Made by a program: the position numbers and the translations under genes. From assembly GCF_009856865.1 (NCBI RefSeq), contig NZ_WVUD01000003.1, positions 124,001-188,000 of the forward strand: a stretch of 64,000 bases of DNA. Direction: 5' to 3'. Shown here piece by piece: positions 34,912 to 43,516 of this stretch. Positions within the stretch are counted from its first letter, which is position 1, and the number at the start of each line of letters is the position of its first letter. This stretch comes from Solidesulfovibrio aerotolerans (lineage in GTDB: Bacteria; Desulfobacterota; Desulfovibrionia; Desulfovibrionales; Desulfovibrionaceae). Below the pieces are notes generated by a model, which was given only the letters and a program-made list of their open reading frames with translations, searched no databases and had not been told where the DNA came from.

Positions 34912-35286
34912 GGGGAGTCGGACAGGCTATCGTCGCGGGCCGTAAGGCCCGGGGAGGAAAGTCCGGGCTTCACAGGGCAGGACGCTGGATAACGTCCAGC
35001 GGGAGCGATCCCGGGAGAGCGCAACAGAAAACAAACCGCCTGCGCCCCTAAGCGCAGGTAAGGGTGAAACGGTGGGGTAAGAGCCCACCAGTTGCCGTGG
35101 TGACACGGCAAGCTCGGCATGCCCCGTTCGAAGCAAGACCAAATAGGAGGGCGTTAAGGCTGGCCCGGCCGTGCCCTCGGGTAGGTTGCTTGAGGCCGTA
35201 GGCAACTGCGGTCCTAGAGGAATGATGGCCGCCCCGGAACTTCCGGGGAACAAAACCCGGCTTATCGGCCGACTCCCCTTTTTTTT
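34912..35286 (+). ncRNA. rnpB: RNase P RNA (bacterial class A)
   Basis: The catalytic RNA that trims 5' leaders of tRNA precursors. Diagnostic sequences are GAGGAAAGTCCGGGCTTC (P4/CR-I region), ACAGAAA, AGGGTGAAACGGTGGGGTAA, GGTAAGAGCCCACC, and the 3' conserved region GAATGATGG...ACAAAACCCGGCTTA. The 5' GGGGAGTCGG pairs with 3' CCGACTCCCC to form P1, followed directly by eight T residues (35279-35286), so P1 also serves as terminator. The mature RNA ends near 35278. ispDF starts 31 bp later. Confidence 0.97.
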
Positions 35287-35308
35287 CCTTCAAACCAAAG
35301 GATGCCCT

Positions 35309-36517
35309 GTGTCCCTGTGGACCGTGCTGCTCGCTGCCGGCTGCGGAACCCGTTTGGCCGAGGCGGCGGGCGGCGTAAAAAAACAGTTTCTTTCCTGTGC
35401 CGGCCGGCCGCTCTACTGGCAATCTCTGGCCGCTTTTGCCAAATCCCCGGCCGTGACCGGGGTGGTGGTTGTCTTCCCGCCAGATGATCTGGACGCGGCC
35501 GCCCTGGAACTGGGGGGCCTTCTTGAACGCTGCCACCCGGGCATCCCGGTACTCACCACAGCCGGGGGGGCGCGTCGGCAGGACTCCGTGCAAAACGGTC
35601 TGGCCGCCCTACCCCGGGAAGCGGCCCTGGTGCTGGTCCACGACGCGGCCCGGCCCTTTGTCGATGCCGGACTCATCGGCCGGGTGGCCGACGCCCTGGC
35701 CGCCGGACACAAAGCCGTGATTCCGGTGCTGCCTGTCACCGACACCATCAAGGAAGTGGCCGGGGACACCGTCGTCGCCACCCTGCCCCGGGACGCCCTG
35801 GCCGCCGTGCAGACCCCCCAGGGCTTTGACAAGGCCCTGCTGCTGGCCGCTTTTGCCCATGCCGGCCCGGATTTCACCGTCACCGACGACGCAAGCCTCG
35901 TTGAACACCTGGGCCAGCCCGTTTTCACCGTAGCCGGAACCCCGGAAAACATGAAGATCACCCATCCCCAAGACTTGGCCCGGCTTGCACCCGCCGCCAG
36001 CCAGCCCCTGCCCGTCACCGGCTACGGCTACGACGTGCACCGCTACGCCGATCCGAACCGGGCTCCCGGCAAACAACCGGCCCGGCCCATGAAGCTCGGC
36101 GGGTTTCCCATTCTCGGCGCGCCGGACGTGCTGGCCCATTCCGACGGTGACGTGCTGCTGCATGCCCTGACCGACGCGGTGTTGGGCTGTGTGGCCGGCG
36201 GTGACATCGGGCGCCTTTTCCCGGACAGCAATCCCGATTTCGACAACATGGCCTCGGGCGTGTTTTTAAGCGAAGCCCTGCTCCTGGCCAAAGCCAGGGG
36301 GCTGACCATCACCCACGTCGATCTGACTATCATTGCCCAGATCCCGAAAATCAGCCCCCACGCCGAGGCCATCCGGGTCAATGTGGCGGCATTGCTCGCG
36401 CTGGATAAATCGCACGTCAACCTCAAGGCCACCACCGAAGAGGGGCTGGGCTTTACCGGCGAAAAAAAAGGCATCAAAGCCGTCGCCCTGGTCACCGGCT
36501 GGCGGTTGGAGCAATAG
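35309..36517 (+). CDS. ispDF: Bifunctional IspD/IspF (isoprenoid synthesis)
   Basis: A 402-residue fusion for the MEP pathway. The N-terminal IspD part (about 1-225; AAGCGTRL, VHDAARPFVD, VQTPQGFD) makes CDP-methylerythritol. The C-terminal IspF part (about 235-402; GYGYDVHRY, LAHSDGDVLLHALTDA, FTGEKKGI) forms the cyclic diphosphate. The GTG at 35309 has AAAGGA 6 nt upstream; the frame remains open far upstream but runs through rnpB and is not coding. The stop is followed by hairpin element E. Confidence 0.95.
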   Translation: MSLWTVLLAAGCGTRLAEAAGGVKKQFLSCAGRPLYWQSLAAFAKSPAVTGVVVVFPPDDLDAAALELGGLLERCHPGIPVLTTAGGARRQDSVQNGLAALPREAALVLVHDAARPFVDAGLIGRVADALAAGHKAVIPVLPVTDTIKEVAGDTVVATLPRDALAAVQTPQGFDKALLLAAFAHAGPDFTVTDDASLVEHLGQPVFTVAGTPENMKITHPQDLARLAPAASQPLPVTGYGYDVHRYADPNRAPGKQPARPMKLGGFPILGAPDVLAHSDGDVLLHALTDAVLGCVAGGDIGRLFPDSNPDFDNMASGVFLSEALLLAKARGLTITHVDLTIIAQIPKISPHAEAIRVNVAALLALDKSHVNLKATTEEGLGFTGEKKGIKAVALVTGWRLEQ

Positions 36518-36518
36518 A

Positions 36519-36575
36519 AGAATGCAGGGGCGCTGCCCCTGCACCCCGCCGGGGGGATAATCCCCCCGGACCCCT
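36519..36575 (+). repeat. Dispersed 3' hairpin element, copy E
   Basis: GAAGAATG, a perfect hairpin CAGGGGC-GCT-GCCCCTG variant, CCCC, then GGGGGGATAATCCCCCC and GGACCCC. It starts a few bases after the ispDF stop and is in sense orientation. Confidence 0.78.
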
Positions 36576-36581
36576 TGGCTG

Positions 36582-36629
36582 GTGGGCTTTTTTCACCCCT
36601 GGCGAAAGCCAGGGGTGAAAAAAGCCCAC
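36582..36629. repeat. 22-bp perfect hairpin with GAAA loop
   Basis: Arms 36582-36603 and 36608-36629 are exact reverse complements around a GAAA loop. No T-tract follows on the plus strand. It lies between hairpin E and the cysS gene. Confidence 0.88.
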
Positions 36630-36698
36630 GGTCAGGTGAATACAGCCGTGGCTCTCTTACCCCAACCCCCTTAAAAAATTTTTGGGGAAAGAGGGGGT

Positions 36699-36746
36699 CC
36701 AGGGGGAGAAAACCCCTTTTTTCAACCAGGGGTTTTCTCCCCCTGG
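36699..36746. repeat. 19-bp perfect hairpin before cysS
   Basis: Arms 36699-36717 and 36728-36746 are exact reverse complements with a 10-nt loop. It is 56 bp upstream of the cysS start and could be a terminator-like or leader structure; no T-antiterminator features are evident. Confidence 0.85.
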
Positions 36747-36801
36747 TTGACTTTACAACTCCCCTTTGCAAAGGGTGAGGACTTTTTGACGGGAGGCGAG
36801 G

Positions 36802-38259
36802 ATGCAGCTTTATAACACCATGACCCGGGCCAAGGAGCCGTTTGTTCCCCGCGTGCCGGGCAAGGTGGCCCTGTACGTCTGCGGGATCACCGCCTACGAC
36901 CTGTGCCATATCGGCCACGCCCGGTCTTCGGTGGTCTTTGACGTGCTCGTGCGCTATCTGCGCCACATCGGCAACGAGGTAAAATTCGTACGCAATTTTA
37001 CCGATGTGGACGACAAGATCATCAAAAAAGCCAATGCCGAGGGTGCGACCTCCACGGAGATCGCCGAGCGCTACATCGCGGCCTTTTACGAAGACATGGA
37101 CAAACTCGGCATCCTGCGTCCCGACGCCGAGCCCAAGGCCACGGAATATATCGGCGAAATGGCAGCGCTGGCCCAGCGCCTCATCGACGGCGGCCATGCC
37201 TACCGCACCCCGTCGGGCGATGTCTATTTCCGAGTGCGCTCCTTTGACGGCTACGGCAAGCTGTCCGGCCGCGACGTGGAAGACATGCGTTCGGGCGCCC
37301 GGGTGGCTCCGGGCGAGGAAAAGGAAGATCCGCTGGATTTTGCCTTGTGGAAGGCTTCCAAGCCCGGCGAGCCGGTCTGGGAGAGCCCCTTTGGCCCGGG
37401 TCGGCCCGGCTGGCATCTGGAATGTTCGGCCATGAGCGAAAAGCTCCTTGGCATGCCCATCGACATCCACGGCGGCGGCCAGGATCTGATCTTCCCCCAC
37501 CACGAAAACGAAATCGCCCAGAGCGAGGCGGCCATCGGCGGGGAATTCTGCCGCTATTGGGTGCACAACGGGTTCGTGCGCATCAACACCGAAAAAATGT
37601 CCAAGTCGCTGGGCAATTTCGTCACCATCCGCGACATCTACGCCCGCTATCTCCCGGAAGTGCTGCGCTTTTTCCTTTTATCCTCGCAGTACCGCAGCCC
37701 GCTGGATTATTCCGACCAGGGCCTGGACGAGGCAGAGAAAGGCATCAAGCGCATTTATGCGGCCAAGGTGCAGATGGAGCAGGCGCTCACCCGCGCCAAA
37801 TGGAGCGAGAGCAAGCTGCCGGCCGATGTGTCCGAAGAACTGGCCCGGCATGTGGAAGGCTTTACTGCCGCCATGGACGACGACCTCAACACCGCCCAGG
37901 CCATGGGCCATGTCTTTGGCCTGGTGCGTCTGGCCGGCCGCCTCATGGATGACAAGACCATGGCCAAAAGCCGGGAGACGGCGGACATCCTGCGCCGCAT
38001 CCTGGACGCTTTGGCCGAGTGGTCCACGATCCTGGGGGTTTTGGGCAGCGACAGCCAGACGTTTCTGGCCGCATTAAAGGCTTGCCGTTTGACGCGCCTG
38101 GGCATCGACGCCGCCCGGGTGGATAGATTGGTGGCCGAGCGCCAGGAAGCCCGCAAGGCCAAGGATTTTGCTCGTTCCGATGTCATCCGCGACGAACTGG
38201 CCGGGCTTGGCGTGACGGTCATGGACACCCCCACCGGCCCCCAGTGGGATATTGCCTAG
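36802..38259 (+). CDS. cysS: Cysteinyl-tRNA synthetase
   Basis: A 485-residue class I synthetase that charges tRNA-Cys. The HIGH motif is HIGHARS near residues 37-43, preceded by the zinc-binding Cys of YVCGITAYD; KMSKS is intact (EKMSKSLGNF near 267-271). Zinc-binding CSAM and HHENEIAQ are present. GGAGG lies 5 nt before the ATG. The region upstream carries three large hairpins. The next gene (MBL fold) begins just after the stop. Confidence 0.97.
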   Translation: MQLYNTMTRAKEPFVPRVPGKVALYVCGITAYDLCHIGHARSSVVFDVLVRYLRHIGNEVKFVRNFTDVDDKIIKKANAEGATSTEIAERYIAAFYEDMDKLGILRPDAEPKATEYIGEMAALAQRLIDGGHAYRTPSGDVYFRVRSFDGYGKLSGRDVEDMRSGARVAPGEEKEDPLDFALWKASKPGEPVWESPFGPGRPGWHLECSAMSEKLLGMPIDIHGGGQDLIFPHHENEIAQSEAAIGGEFCRYWVHNGFVRINTEKMSKSLGNFVTIRDIYARYLPEVLRFFLLSSQYRSPLDYSDQGLDEAEKGIKRIYAAKVQMEQALTRAKWSESKLPADVSEELARHVEGFTAAMDDDLNTAQAMGHVFGLVRLAGRLMDDKTMAKSRETADILRRILDALAEWSTILGVLGSDSQTFLAALKACRLTRLGIDAARVDRLVAERQEARKAKDFARSDVIRDELAGLGVTVMDTPTGPQWDIA

Positions 38260-38269
38260 CCAGCCCGCC

Positions 38270-39004
38270 ATGCCGGCGCGCCTTCTATACATCCACCACG
38301 ACTGCTTTATCCTGGAAGCGGGCGCAAAGACCTTGCTCTTTGACTACCCCGCTTCCAGGTATCTGCCCCAGGCGGCGGCCCAGGTCGCTGCGGCGCATCT
38401 TGCCGGCACCGATCTGACGGTTTTCGTCTCCCACAGCCACGACGACCATTTCGATCCCAACCTTGCAGCGGCAACGAGTCGGGCTGCCTCGCGCCGTTTC
38501 GTCGTATCCGACGACGTGGCCGACCTTTATGGGACGGTCCTGCCGGCAGACACGGTGGTCCTGGAGCCGGACATGGTCCGGGAGGTCGGCGGCATGACGG
38601 TGGAAGGGCTTGAGAGCAACGATATGGGGCTGGCCTATCGCATCGACGTGGCGGGTCTGACCGTCTACTTCGGCGGGGATCTGGCCTTGTGGGACTGGCC
38701 GGGCAACTCGCCGGCGGCCAACCGGGCAGTGGGCATGTCCTGGCGGCGGGCGTTAACCCGGCTGGCCGAGCGCCCGGTGGACGTGGCCCTGACCAACATG
38801 GACCCCAGGCTGGCGGAAAGTCTGTCCGGCGCGCCGGAACTGCTCCAACGGGTCCAGCCGCGCTACTTCGCGCCCATGCACCTGGGCGGGCACGTCGCAT
38901 ACATCGAGCAATACGCCGAGCGTCTCACCCGTGACGGCAGTGTTCTCTTTCGCTATGCCCGGCCCGGCGATGTTTTGGACATCGAGGACGCGCCTGCCGC
39001 CTGA
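38270..39004 (+). CDS. Metallo-beta-lactamase-fold hydrolase
   Basis: A 244-residue MBL-fold protein with metal motif SHSHDDHF (HxHxDH) near residues 54-60 and a conserved PMHLGGH near the C-terminus. It resembles the UlaG/YycJ-like small hydrolases; substrate unknown. An earlier TTG at 38252 overlaps cysS by 8 bp and is possible, but I prefer the ATG; neither has a strong ribosome site. It probably follows cysS in one operon. Confidence 0.8.
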   Translation: MPARLLYIHHDCFILEAGAKTLLFDYPASRYLPQAAAQVAAAHLAGTDLTVFVSHSHDDHFDPNLAAATSRAASRRFVVSDDVADLYGTVLPADTVVLEPDMVREVGGMTVEGLESNDMGLAYRIDVAGLTVYFGGDLALWDWPGNSPAANRAVGMSWRRALTRLAERPVDVALTNMDPRLAESLSGAPELLQRVQPRYFAPMHLGGHVAYIEQYAERLTRDGSVLFRYARPGDVLDIEDAPAA

Positions 39005-39084
39005 CCGGCGTTACTTTAGAAAACAGAAATCCCGCCCTGCCGCTTGCGCCACGCTTCCGCCACCTGGCGGACTTGGGGCAGGCA

Positions 39085-39243
39085 TCACCGCCCTTGGGGA
39101 TTTTTTTGGGCGCAGTGGCAGCCCCCAAGGGACTTCTCGGCTGCGATCCGTTCCAGGATGGTCGAGCGGCCGGCGTTTCGGTTCAGATCAGCCTCGATGT
39201 CGGCCACGGTGTAGCCAAAGCAGAAGCACACCTGTTCGCGCAT
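39085..39243 (-). CDS. Small CxC...CxC protein (BFD/CopZ-like [2Fe-2S] type)
   Basis: A 52-residue reading frame with CFCFGYT at residues 6-12 and GGCHCAQKNP near the C-terminus, joined by an acidic helix (DIEADLNRNAGRSTILERI). Two CxC pairs about 33 residues apart are typical of small iron-sulfur-binding modules related to bacterioferritin-associated ferredoxin or CopZ N-domains. ATG 39243 has AGGGAAT 9 nt upstream; a GTG at 39291 would extend it by 16 residues. It stands alone between the MBL gene and radA. Confidence 0.68.
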   Translation of the reverse strand: MREQVCFCFGYTVADIEADLNRNAGRSTILERIAAEKSLGGCHCAQKNPQGR

Positions 39244-39410
39244 ATCCCTATTCCCTGCCAGTGTCGCAAACCCATTAAAAATCTTCTCCACTTGCAGGGG
39301 TTCGGGGAGGGCATGCCGTCGGCCCTACGGTGGTTCCCGTCAAGCTTGTCCTGTGGCATTGCCTACCCGAGGCAAATGCATTTTCGTCCCACCAACCATA
39401 ACAGCAACGC

Positions 39411-39486
39411 CGTTCCCCTTTAACCCCCTGCCTTTCAGGTGGGATTCCAAAGGGCTCAGCCCTTTGGCCGCCGGAGGCATCTTCGG
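39411..39486 (-). repeat. Dispersed 3' hairpin element, copy F
   Basis: On the minus strand: GCCTCCGGCGGCC, hairpin AAAGGGCTGAGCCCTTT, GGAATCCCACCTG. It follows the radA stop codon in sense orientation and is nearly identical to copy D. Confidence 0.85.
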
Positions 39487-39502
39487 TTTTTGCACAGCGC
39501 GC

Positions 39503-40837
39503 TTAGGAAAAAAGCAGCCGGGCCAGATCACCGAGGTTGTCGGCCTTGGGCCGGCCTTTGCCGGCGTCGGGGCTGATGATGGGACCGTAGCCCAGGCGTT
39601 CGGCTTGTTTGAGGCGCGTATCCTGGGCAGCGGCCGGGCGGATGCGCCCGGAGAGGTCCACTTCGCCCCAAAAGACGGCCCCGGCCGGCAGGGGCCGGTC
39701 GTAAAACGAGGACAGGACCGCAGCGGCAATGCCGAGATCAAGGCCCGGGTCGGCGATTTTCAGGCCGCCGCCGAGTTTGGCGTAGATATCGGTCTGGCCG
39801 AGGTTAAGCCGCAGGCGCTTTTCGAGCACGGCCAGCAGCAGATGCAGCCGGCCGACGTCGAGGCCAAGGGCGGCCCGGCGCGGCATGGCCAGAAAGGACT
39901 TGGCGGCCAAGGCCTGGACTTCCACGGCAAAGGGCCGCCGCCCTTCCATGGCCATGACCACGGCCGAACCGGACACGGCCGGATCGCGGTCGCCCAGGAA
40001 AAAGGTGGAGGGATCGGGCACTTCGCACAGGCCGGCCTCGCGCATTTCCATGACCAGCAGTTCGTCGGTGGGGCCGAAGCGGTTTTTAAGCACCCGCAGG
40101 ATACGAAAGAGATGTCGGCGCTCGCCTTCGAGGTAAAGCACCGTATCGACCATGTGCTCCAGCAGTTTGGGGCCGGCGATCTGGCCGTCCTTGGTGACAT
40201 GGCCGACCAGCACCAGACAGGCGTCACCGCGTTTAGCCGCTTCCACGCAGGCGGCGGCCACGGCCCGGACCTGGGACACAGACCCGGCCGCACCTTCGAC
40301 CCCGGCCGCGTGCATGGTCTGGACGGAATCGAGGATGACCAAATCCGGCGCGGGGTTGGCACCGAGAATATCCACCGTGGCCCCGGCGTCGGTGGTGGAA
40401 GCGGCCAGCAAGCCTTCGTGGAGCACGCCCAGGCGTTCGCCCCGGGATTTGAGCTGGGGCAGGGATTCCTCGCCGGAAACGTAGACCACCCGCCGTCCGG
40501 CTGCGGCGGCCAGACCGGCCAGTTGCAGGAGCAAGGTGGATTTGCCGATGCCCGGTTCGCCGCCAAGGAGCACGGCCCCGCCCGGGGTGAGCCCGCCGCC
40601 GAGCACCCGGTCCAGGCCTTCGATGCCGGTGGGGAAGGGTTTGAAATCCGCGCCCGGGTGTTCCCCAAGGACAATGGGCAGCCCGGACGGCAGGCCGTCG
40701 GGGCTGGCGACGCGGGATGAACCGAGCTTTTCCGTCAGGGTGTTCCAGGCCCCGCATCGGGGACACTGGCCGCGCCAGGTGGGGGCCGTGCCCCCGCAGT
40801 CGGAGCAGACGAAAAGCCGCTTTGCCTTGACCGCCAT
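39503..40837 (-). CDS. radA: DNA repair protein RadA (Sms)
   Basis: A 444-residue RecA-like helicase that processes recombination intermediates. An N-terminal zinc finger (CSDCGGTAPTWRGQCPRCG) precedes the ATPase with Walker A GGEPGIGKSTL and Walker B LVILDSVQ. RadA motif LKNRFG is intact. The C-terminal Lon-like domain (PGLDLGIAAAVLSSF) is complete. The ATG at 40837 is separated by one base from the stop of the upstream zinc-ribbon gene, so the two are coupled. Confidence 0.95.
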   Translation of the reverse strand: MAVKAKRLFVCSDCGGTAPTWRGQCPRCGAWNTLTEKLGSSRVASPDGLPSGLPIVLGEHPGADFKPFPTGIEGLDRVLGGGLTPGGAVLLGGEPGIGKSTLLLQLAGLAAAAGRRVVYVSGEESLPQLKSRGERLGVLHEGLLAASTTDAGATVDILGANPAPDLVILDSVQTMHAAGVEGAAGSVSQVRAVAAACVEAAKRGDACLVLVGHVTKDGQIAGPKLLEHMVDTVLYLEGERRHLFRILRVLKNRFGPTDELLVMEMREAGLCEVPDPSTFFLGDRDPAVSGSAVVMAMEGRRPFAVEVQALAAKSFLAMPRRAALGLDVGRLHLLLAVLEKRLRLNLGQTDIYAKLGGGLKIADPGLDLGIAAAVLSSFYDRPLPAGAVFWGEVDLSGRIRPAAAQDTRLKQAERLGYGPIISPDAGKGRPKADNLGDLARLLFS

Positions 40838-40838
40838 C

Positions 40839-41873
40839 CTACTGCCGGGGCGGATCTTTGACGTCGATGACCTTGACCCCGAATTCTTTGACGGCCTCAG
40901 GCGGATCAAAAAAGACCATCATAAACGGCACTTCGCCGGCCGGGGCGATATTGGTGTTGTTGGTGAGCACGCCGACCTGGGAAGCCAGGGCGTTTTTGAG
41001 TTCATCGCGGGTCATGACCTGGAGCTGAAAAAGCGACACCGTGTTGCCGGCCAGTTCTTCCTTGGCCGCCAGCGTCCCGCCCTTCTCGTCAAACAGGCTG
41101 GCCTCAAGCTTGATCATTTCCTTGGGGGCCTTGAAATTATTGACGGCCTTGCCCTCGATGACAAAGAGTTGGCCGGCCTTTTCATTGGACACGTAATACT
41201 GCCGCACGTTTTGCAGCATGATGTCCTTGACCTTGGCCGCCTCCTCGGGCTTTTGGGCACCGGGCGCAGCCGGTGTTGCGGGAGCGGCGGCCTTGTCGGC
41301 GGGCTTGGCAGCCTCGCCGGCCGGCGTCGCGGTTTCGGCCGGTGCCGTCTGGGCGGCGTCCTTGGCGGCCTTCCTGCCGGGCCACAAATCCAGGAAATGG
41401 ACGGCGGCCAGGGTCACAACCACGAGGAAAACCAGCACGCCGCCAATGATCAGCAAGCGTTTGCGTCGTTCTTTTGACGGCCGGCCGCCCGACAGCGACA
41501 GATCCGCCACATCGTCGAGGCTGAACCCCGGCTTGACCGGAGCGCCCGGAAAATCGTCTTCAACGTCCGGTTCCGGGTCGCGTTTTTTCTTGGAGGTTGC
41601 GGTCCCGTCGTAGGATTCGGAATGGAAGAGTCCGGCCGGCACGCCGTCGTCGGGCATAATCGCTCCGCCGCCGGCCGCCCCGGCTCTGGAGGGCGTCGGT
41701 GCCAGATCGTCGGGAAAATCGAAATCCGCCAATCCATCGGCCTCAGGCGGTGCCGGCGGTTCGACGTGAAAGACGTTGCGACATTTGCCACAACGCAGTT
41801 TGGCCCCGGCCGGGCCAACCTTGCCGTCGGGCAGTTTGAACTTGGCCTGGCAATTCGGGCATTGTACAATCAT
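40839..41873 (-). CDS. MJ0042-type zinc-ribbon membrane protein (DUF3426-like)
   Basis: 344 residues. The N-terminal zinc ribbon (CPNCQAKFKLPDG, RCGKCRNVF) binds one zinc. A charged disordered stretch (about 45-125) precedes a membrane helix (LLIIGGVLVFLVVVTLAAVHF), an Ala/Pro/Lys-rich linker and a C-terminal periplasmic domain (about 215-344, VRQYYVSNEKAGQLFVIEGKAVNN). The function of this group is unknown. It is coupled to radA by a near-zero gap; downstream of hpt. Confidence 0.85.
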   Translation of the reverse strand: MIVQCPNCQAKFKLPDGKVGPAGAKLRCGKCRNVFHVEPPAPPEADGLADFDFPDDLAPTPSRAGAAGGGAIMPDDGVPAGLFHSESYDGTATSKKKRDPEPDVEDDFPGAPVKPGFSLDDVADLSLSGGRPSKERRKRLLIIGGVLVFLVVVTLAAVHFLDLWPGRKAAKDAAQTAPAETATPAGEAAKPADKAAAPATPAAPGAQKPEEAAKVKDIMLQNVRQYYVSNEKAGQLFVIEGKAVNNFKAPKEMIKLEASLFDEKGGTLAAKEELAGNTVSLFQLQVMTRDELKNALASQVGVLTNNTNIAPAGEVPFMMVFFDPPEAVKEFGVKVIDVKDPPRQ

Positions 41874-41933
41874 GGTGTTTTTTCCACGCCGGTTGCGGTT
41901 TTTGGCCAACTAATGCAAATTCAAGGCCATTTC

Positions 41934-42452
41934 CTACCGGATCAGCTCGTACACGCCACGCAGCCGCCGCAGCCGTTCCCCGATGTCCATGCCGTAGCCC
42001 ACCAGGAACACGGGAGGGGCGGAAAATCCGACAAAATCCACCGTCACCGCGACCTCGCGGCGATACGGCTTGTCCAAAAACGAGCAGACCGTCAGGCTGG
42101 CTGGATTTCGCTTCTCAAGCATATTGAGGAGATAGGCCAATGAGCGGCCCGTGTCCACAATGTCTTCGACCAGCAGGACGTGACGGCCGGCGATATCTGT
42201 CTCCAGGTCCATGAGAAACCGCAGTTCGCCGGGAGCCACGCCGGCGCCGTAGCTGGCCACCCGCACGAAATCCAGCTCCGGACAAAAATCAAGCGCCCGC
42301 AGCAGATCGCTCATAAACGGCAACGCGCCCTTAAGGACGCCCACCATGACCACGTCCCGGCCGGCAAAGTGCGCCGACACTTCCTGTCCCAATTCGGCCA
42401 CCCGGGCGGCAATGGCCGCCTCGCCAAATACTTCACGCAATGATTCGGACAT
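41934..42452 (-). CDS. hpt: Hypoxanthine phosphoribosyltransferase
   Basis: A 172-residue purine salvage enzyme that converts hypoxanthine or guanine plus PRPP into IMP or GMP. PRPP-binding loop LLVEDIVDTGRSL is intact and the N-terminal VMVGVLKGALPFMSDLLRAL is typical. Several ATGs begin the frame; I take the one with AGGG at 4 nt (42452). Downstream genes are the zinc-ribbon protein and radA. Confidence 0.93.
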   Translation of the reverse strand: MSESLREVFGEAAIAARVAELGQEVSAHFAGRDVVMVGVLKGALPFMSDLLRALDFCPELDFVRVASYGAGVAPGELRFLMDLETDIAGRHVLLVEDIVDTGRSLAYLLNMLEKRNPASLTVCSFLDKPYRREVAVTVDFVGFSAPPVFLVGYGMDIGERLRRLRGVYELIR

Positions 42453-42494
42453 CATTCCCTGCATTTTTGCACTGTTAGAGACGAAAAAAGGCCC

Positions 42495-42962
42495 TTACAT
42501 TTCCATGATGAGCGCGTTTTCATCGCACTCCGGAAACTTGGGACAATGGATGCAGTCGGCCCAGACCTTTTGCGGCAGCTGTTCCTTCTCCACGCCCACA
42601 AAGCCCAGGCGCTCGAAGAAATGCGGCCGGTAGGTCAGGGTGAACACCCGAAAAATGCCAAGGGTCACGGCGTCGGACAGGCAGGCTTCCACGAGTTTGC
42701 CGCCCCACCCCTGTTTTTGGATGCTCTCGTCCACGGCCAGGGAACGGATTTCGGCAATGTCGTCCCAGCAGATGGACAAGGCGCAGCAGCCGCGAATACC
42801 GGGCTCGTCATGTTCGGCCAGGACAAAAAAGTCCCGTAAATGGCTGTAGAGCTGATTAAACGAGCGCGGCAGCAGAAATTCCTTGCGGGCGCAATGCATG
42901 AGCATGGCGTGGATCGGCTTGACGTCCTGAATCCTGGCCTTGCGGATGAAATAATCGCTCAT
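42495..42962 (-). CDS. Short ArgA-type N-acetyltransferase (GNAT)
   Basis: A 155-residue GNAT protein. Acetyl-CoA-binding region IRSLAVDESIQKQGWGGKLVEACLSDA and the cysteine-rich C-terminus (KVWADCIHCPKFPECDENAL) match the stand-alone short ArgA N-acetylglutamate synthase group known in some anaerobes and Gram-positives. If so it starts arginine synthesis. It overlaps the upstream thioredoxin gene by 4 bp (ATGA). Confidence 0.85.
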   Translation of the reverse strand: MSDYFIRKARIQDVKPIHAMLMHCARKEFLLPRSFNQLYSHLRDFFVLAEHDEPGIRGCCALSICWDDIAEIRSLAVDESIQKQGWGGKLVEACLSDAVTLGIFRVFTLTYRPHFFERLGFVGVEKEQLPQKVWADCIHCPKFPECDENALIMEM

Positions 42963-43432
42963 TTGGCTTCGCCGCCGAGCAGTTTGTCGAGCACCTGGCG
43001 CAGCATCTCGCCGGGCATAAAGCCGGCGTGGTTGAGCGCCTGCTGGCCGGTTGGGTCATAGATGATGGTCTTGGGGATCATCTTGACGCCAAAGGTGTTG
43101 ATGACATCGGGATCGGCCAGATAGACCGGAAAATTAAAGGGTGTCTGTTTGACGAAGCGGGCATACTGCCCGGGGTCTTGATCCAGGGAGATGCCGATAA
43201 AGACCACCTTGTCGGCGGGATAATGCTTTCTGGCTTCAATAAATTCCGGAATCTCCATGAGGCACGGTTTGCACCAGGAGGCAAAAAAATCAATGACCAC
43301 GACCTTGCCCTGGGCAGCGACCACGGTATCGAGCACGCCCTGGCCGGTGATGCTGCCGGTATCCTGGGCACTGGCCACAGATAACGGCGCACAGACAAGC
43401 AGCAAGGCCATAAGAAGGGAACGAATAGGCAA
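42959..43432 (-). CDS. TlpA/ResA-like periplasmic thioredoxin
   Basis: A 157-residue secreted thioredoxin-fold protein. A signal peptide (about 1-22) precedes the active site FFASWCKPCLMEIP near residue 53; the conserved Pro is in KMIPKTIIYDP. It should reduce periplasmic disulfides, for example in cytochrome c assembly. The TTG at 43432 is chosen because GGAGG is 6 nt upstream. It overlaps the acetyltransferase gene by 4 bp. Confidence 0.9.
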   Translation of the reverse strand: MPIRSLLMALLLVCAPLSVASAQDTGSITGQGVLDTVVAAQGKVVVIDFFASWCKPCLMEIPEFIEARKHYPADKVVFIGISLDQDPGQYARFVKQTPFNFPVYLADPDVINTFGVKMIPKTIIYDPTGQQALNHAGFMPGEMLRQVLDKLLGGEAK

Positions 43433-43516
43433 CGGCGTCCTCCAGGGGAACGATTCGGCGGCGCGGCCGCCAGGAACATTTACTCCAAACGCGCCGCGCC
43501 GCGCCAGTTGTTTTTT

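Noticed and set aside
35171-35308. Upstream extension of ispDF into rnpB
   Set aside because: The frame stays open through the RNase P RNA, but IspD begins at the GTG 35309 with a ribosome site; overlap with rnpB is not plausible.
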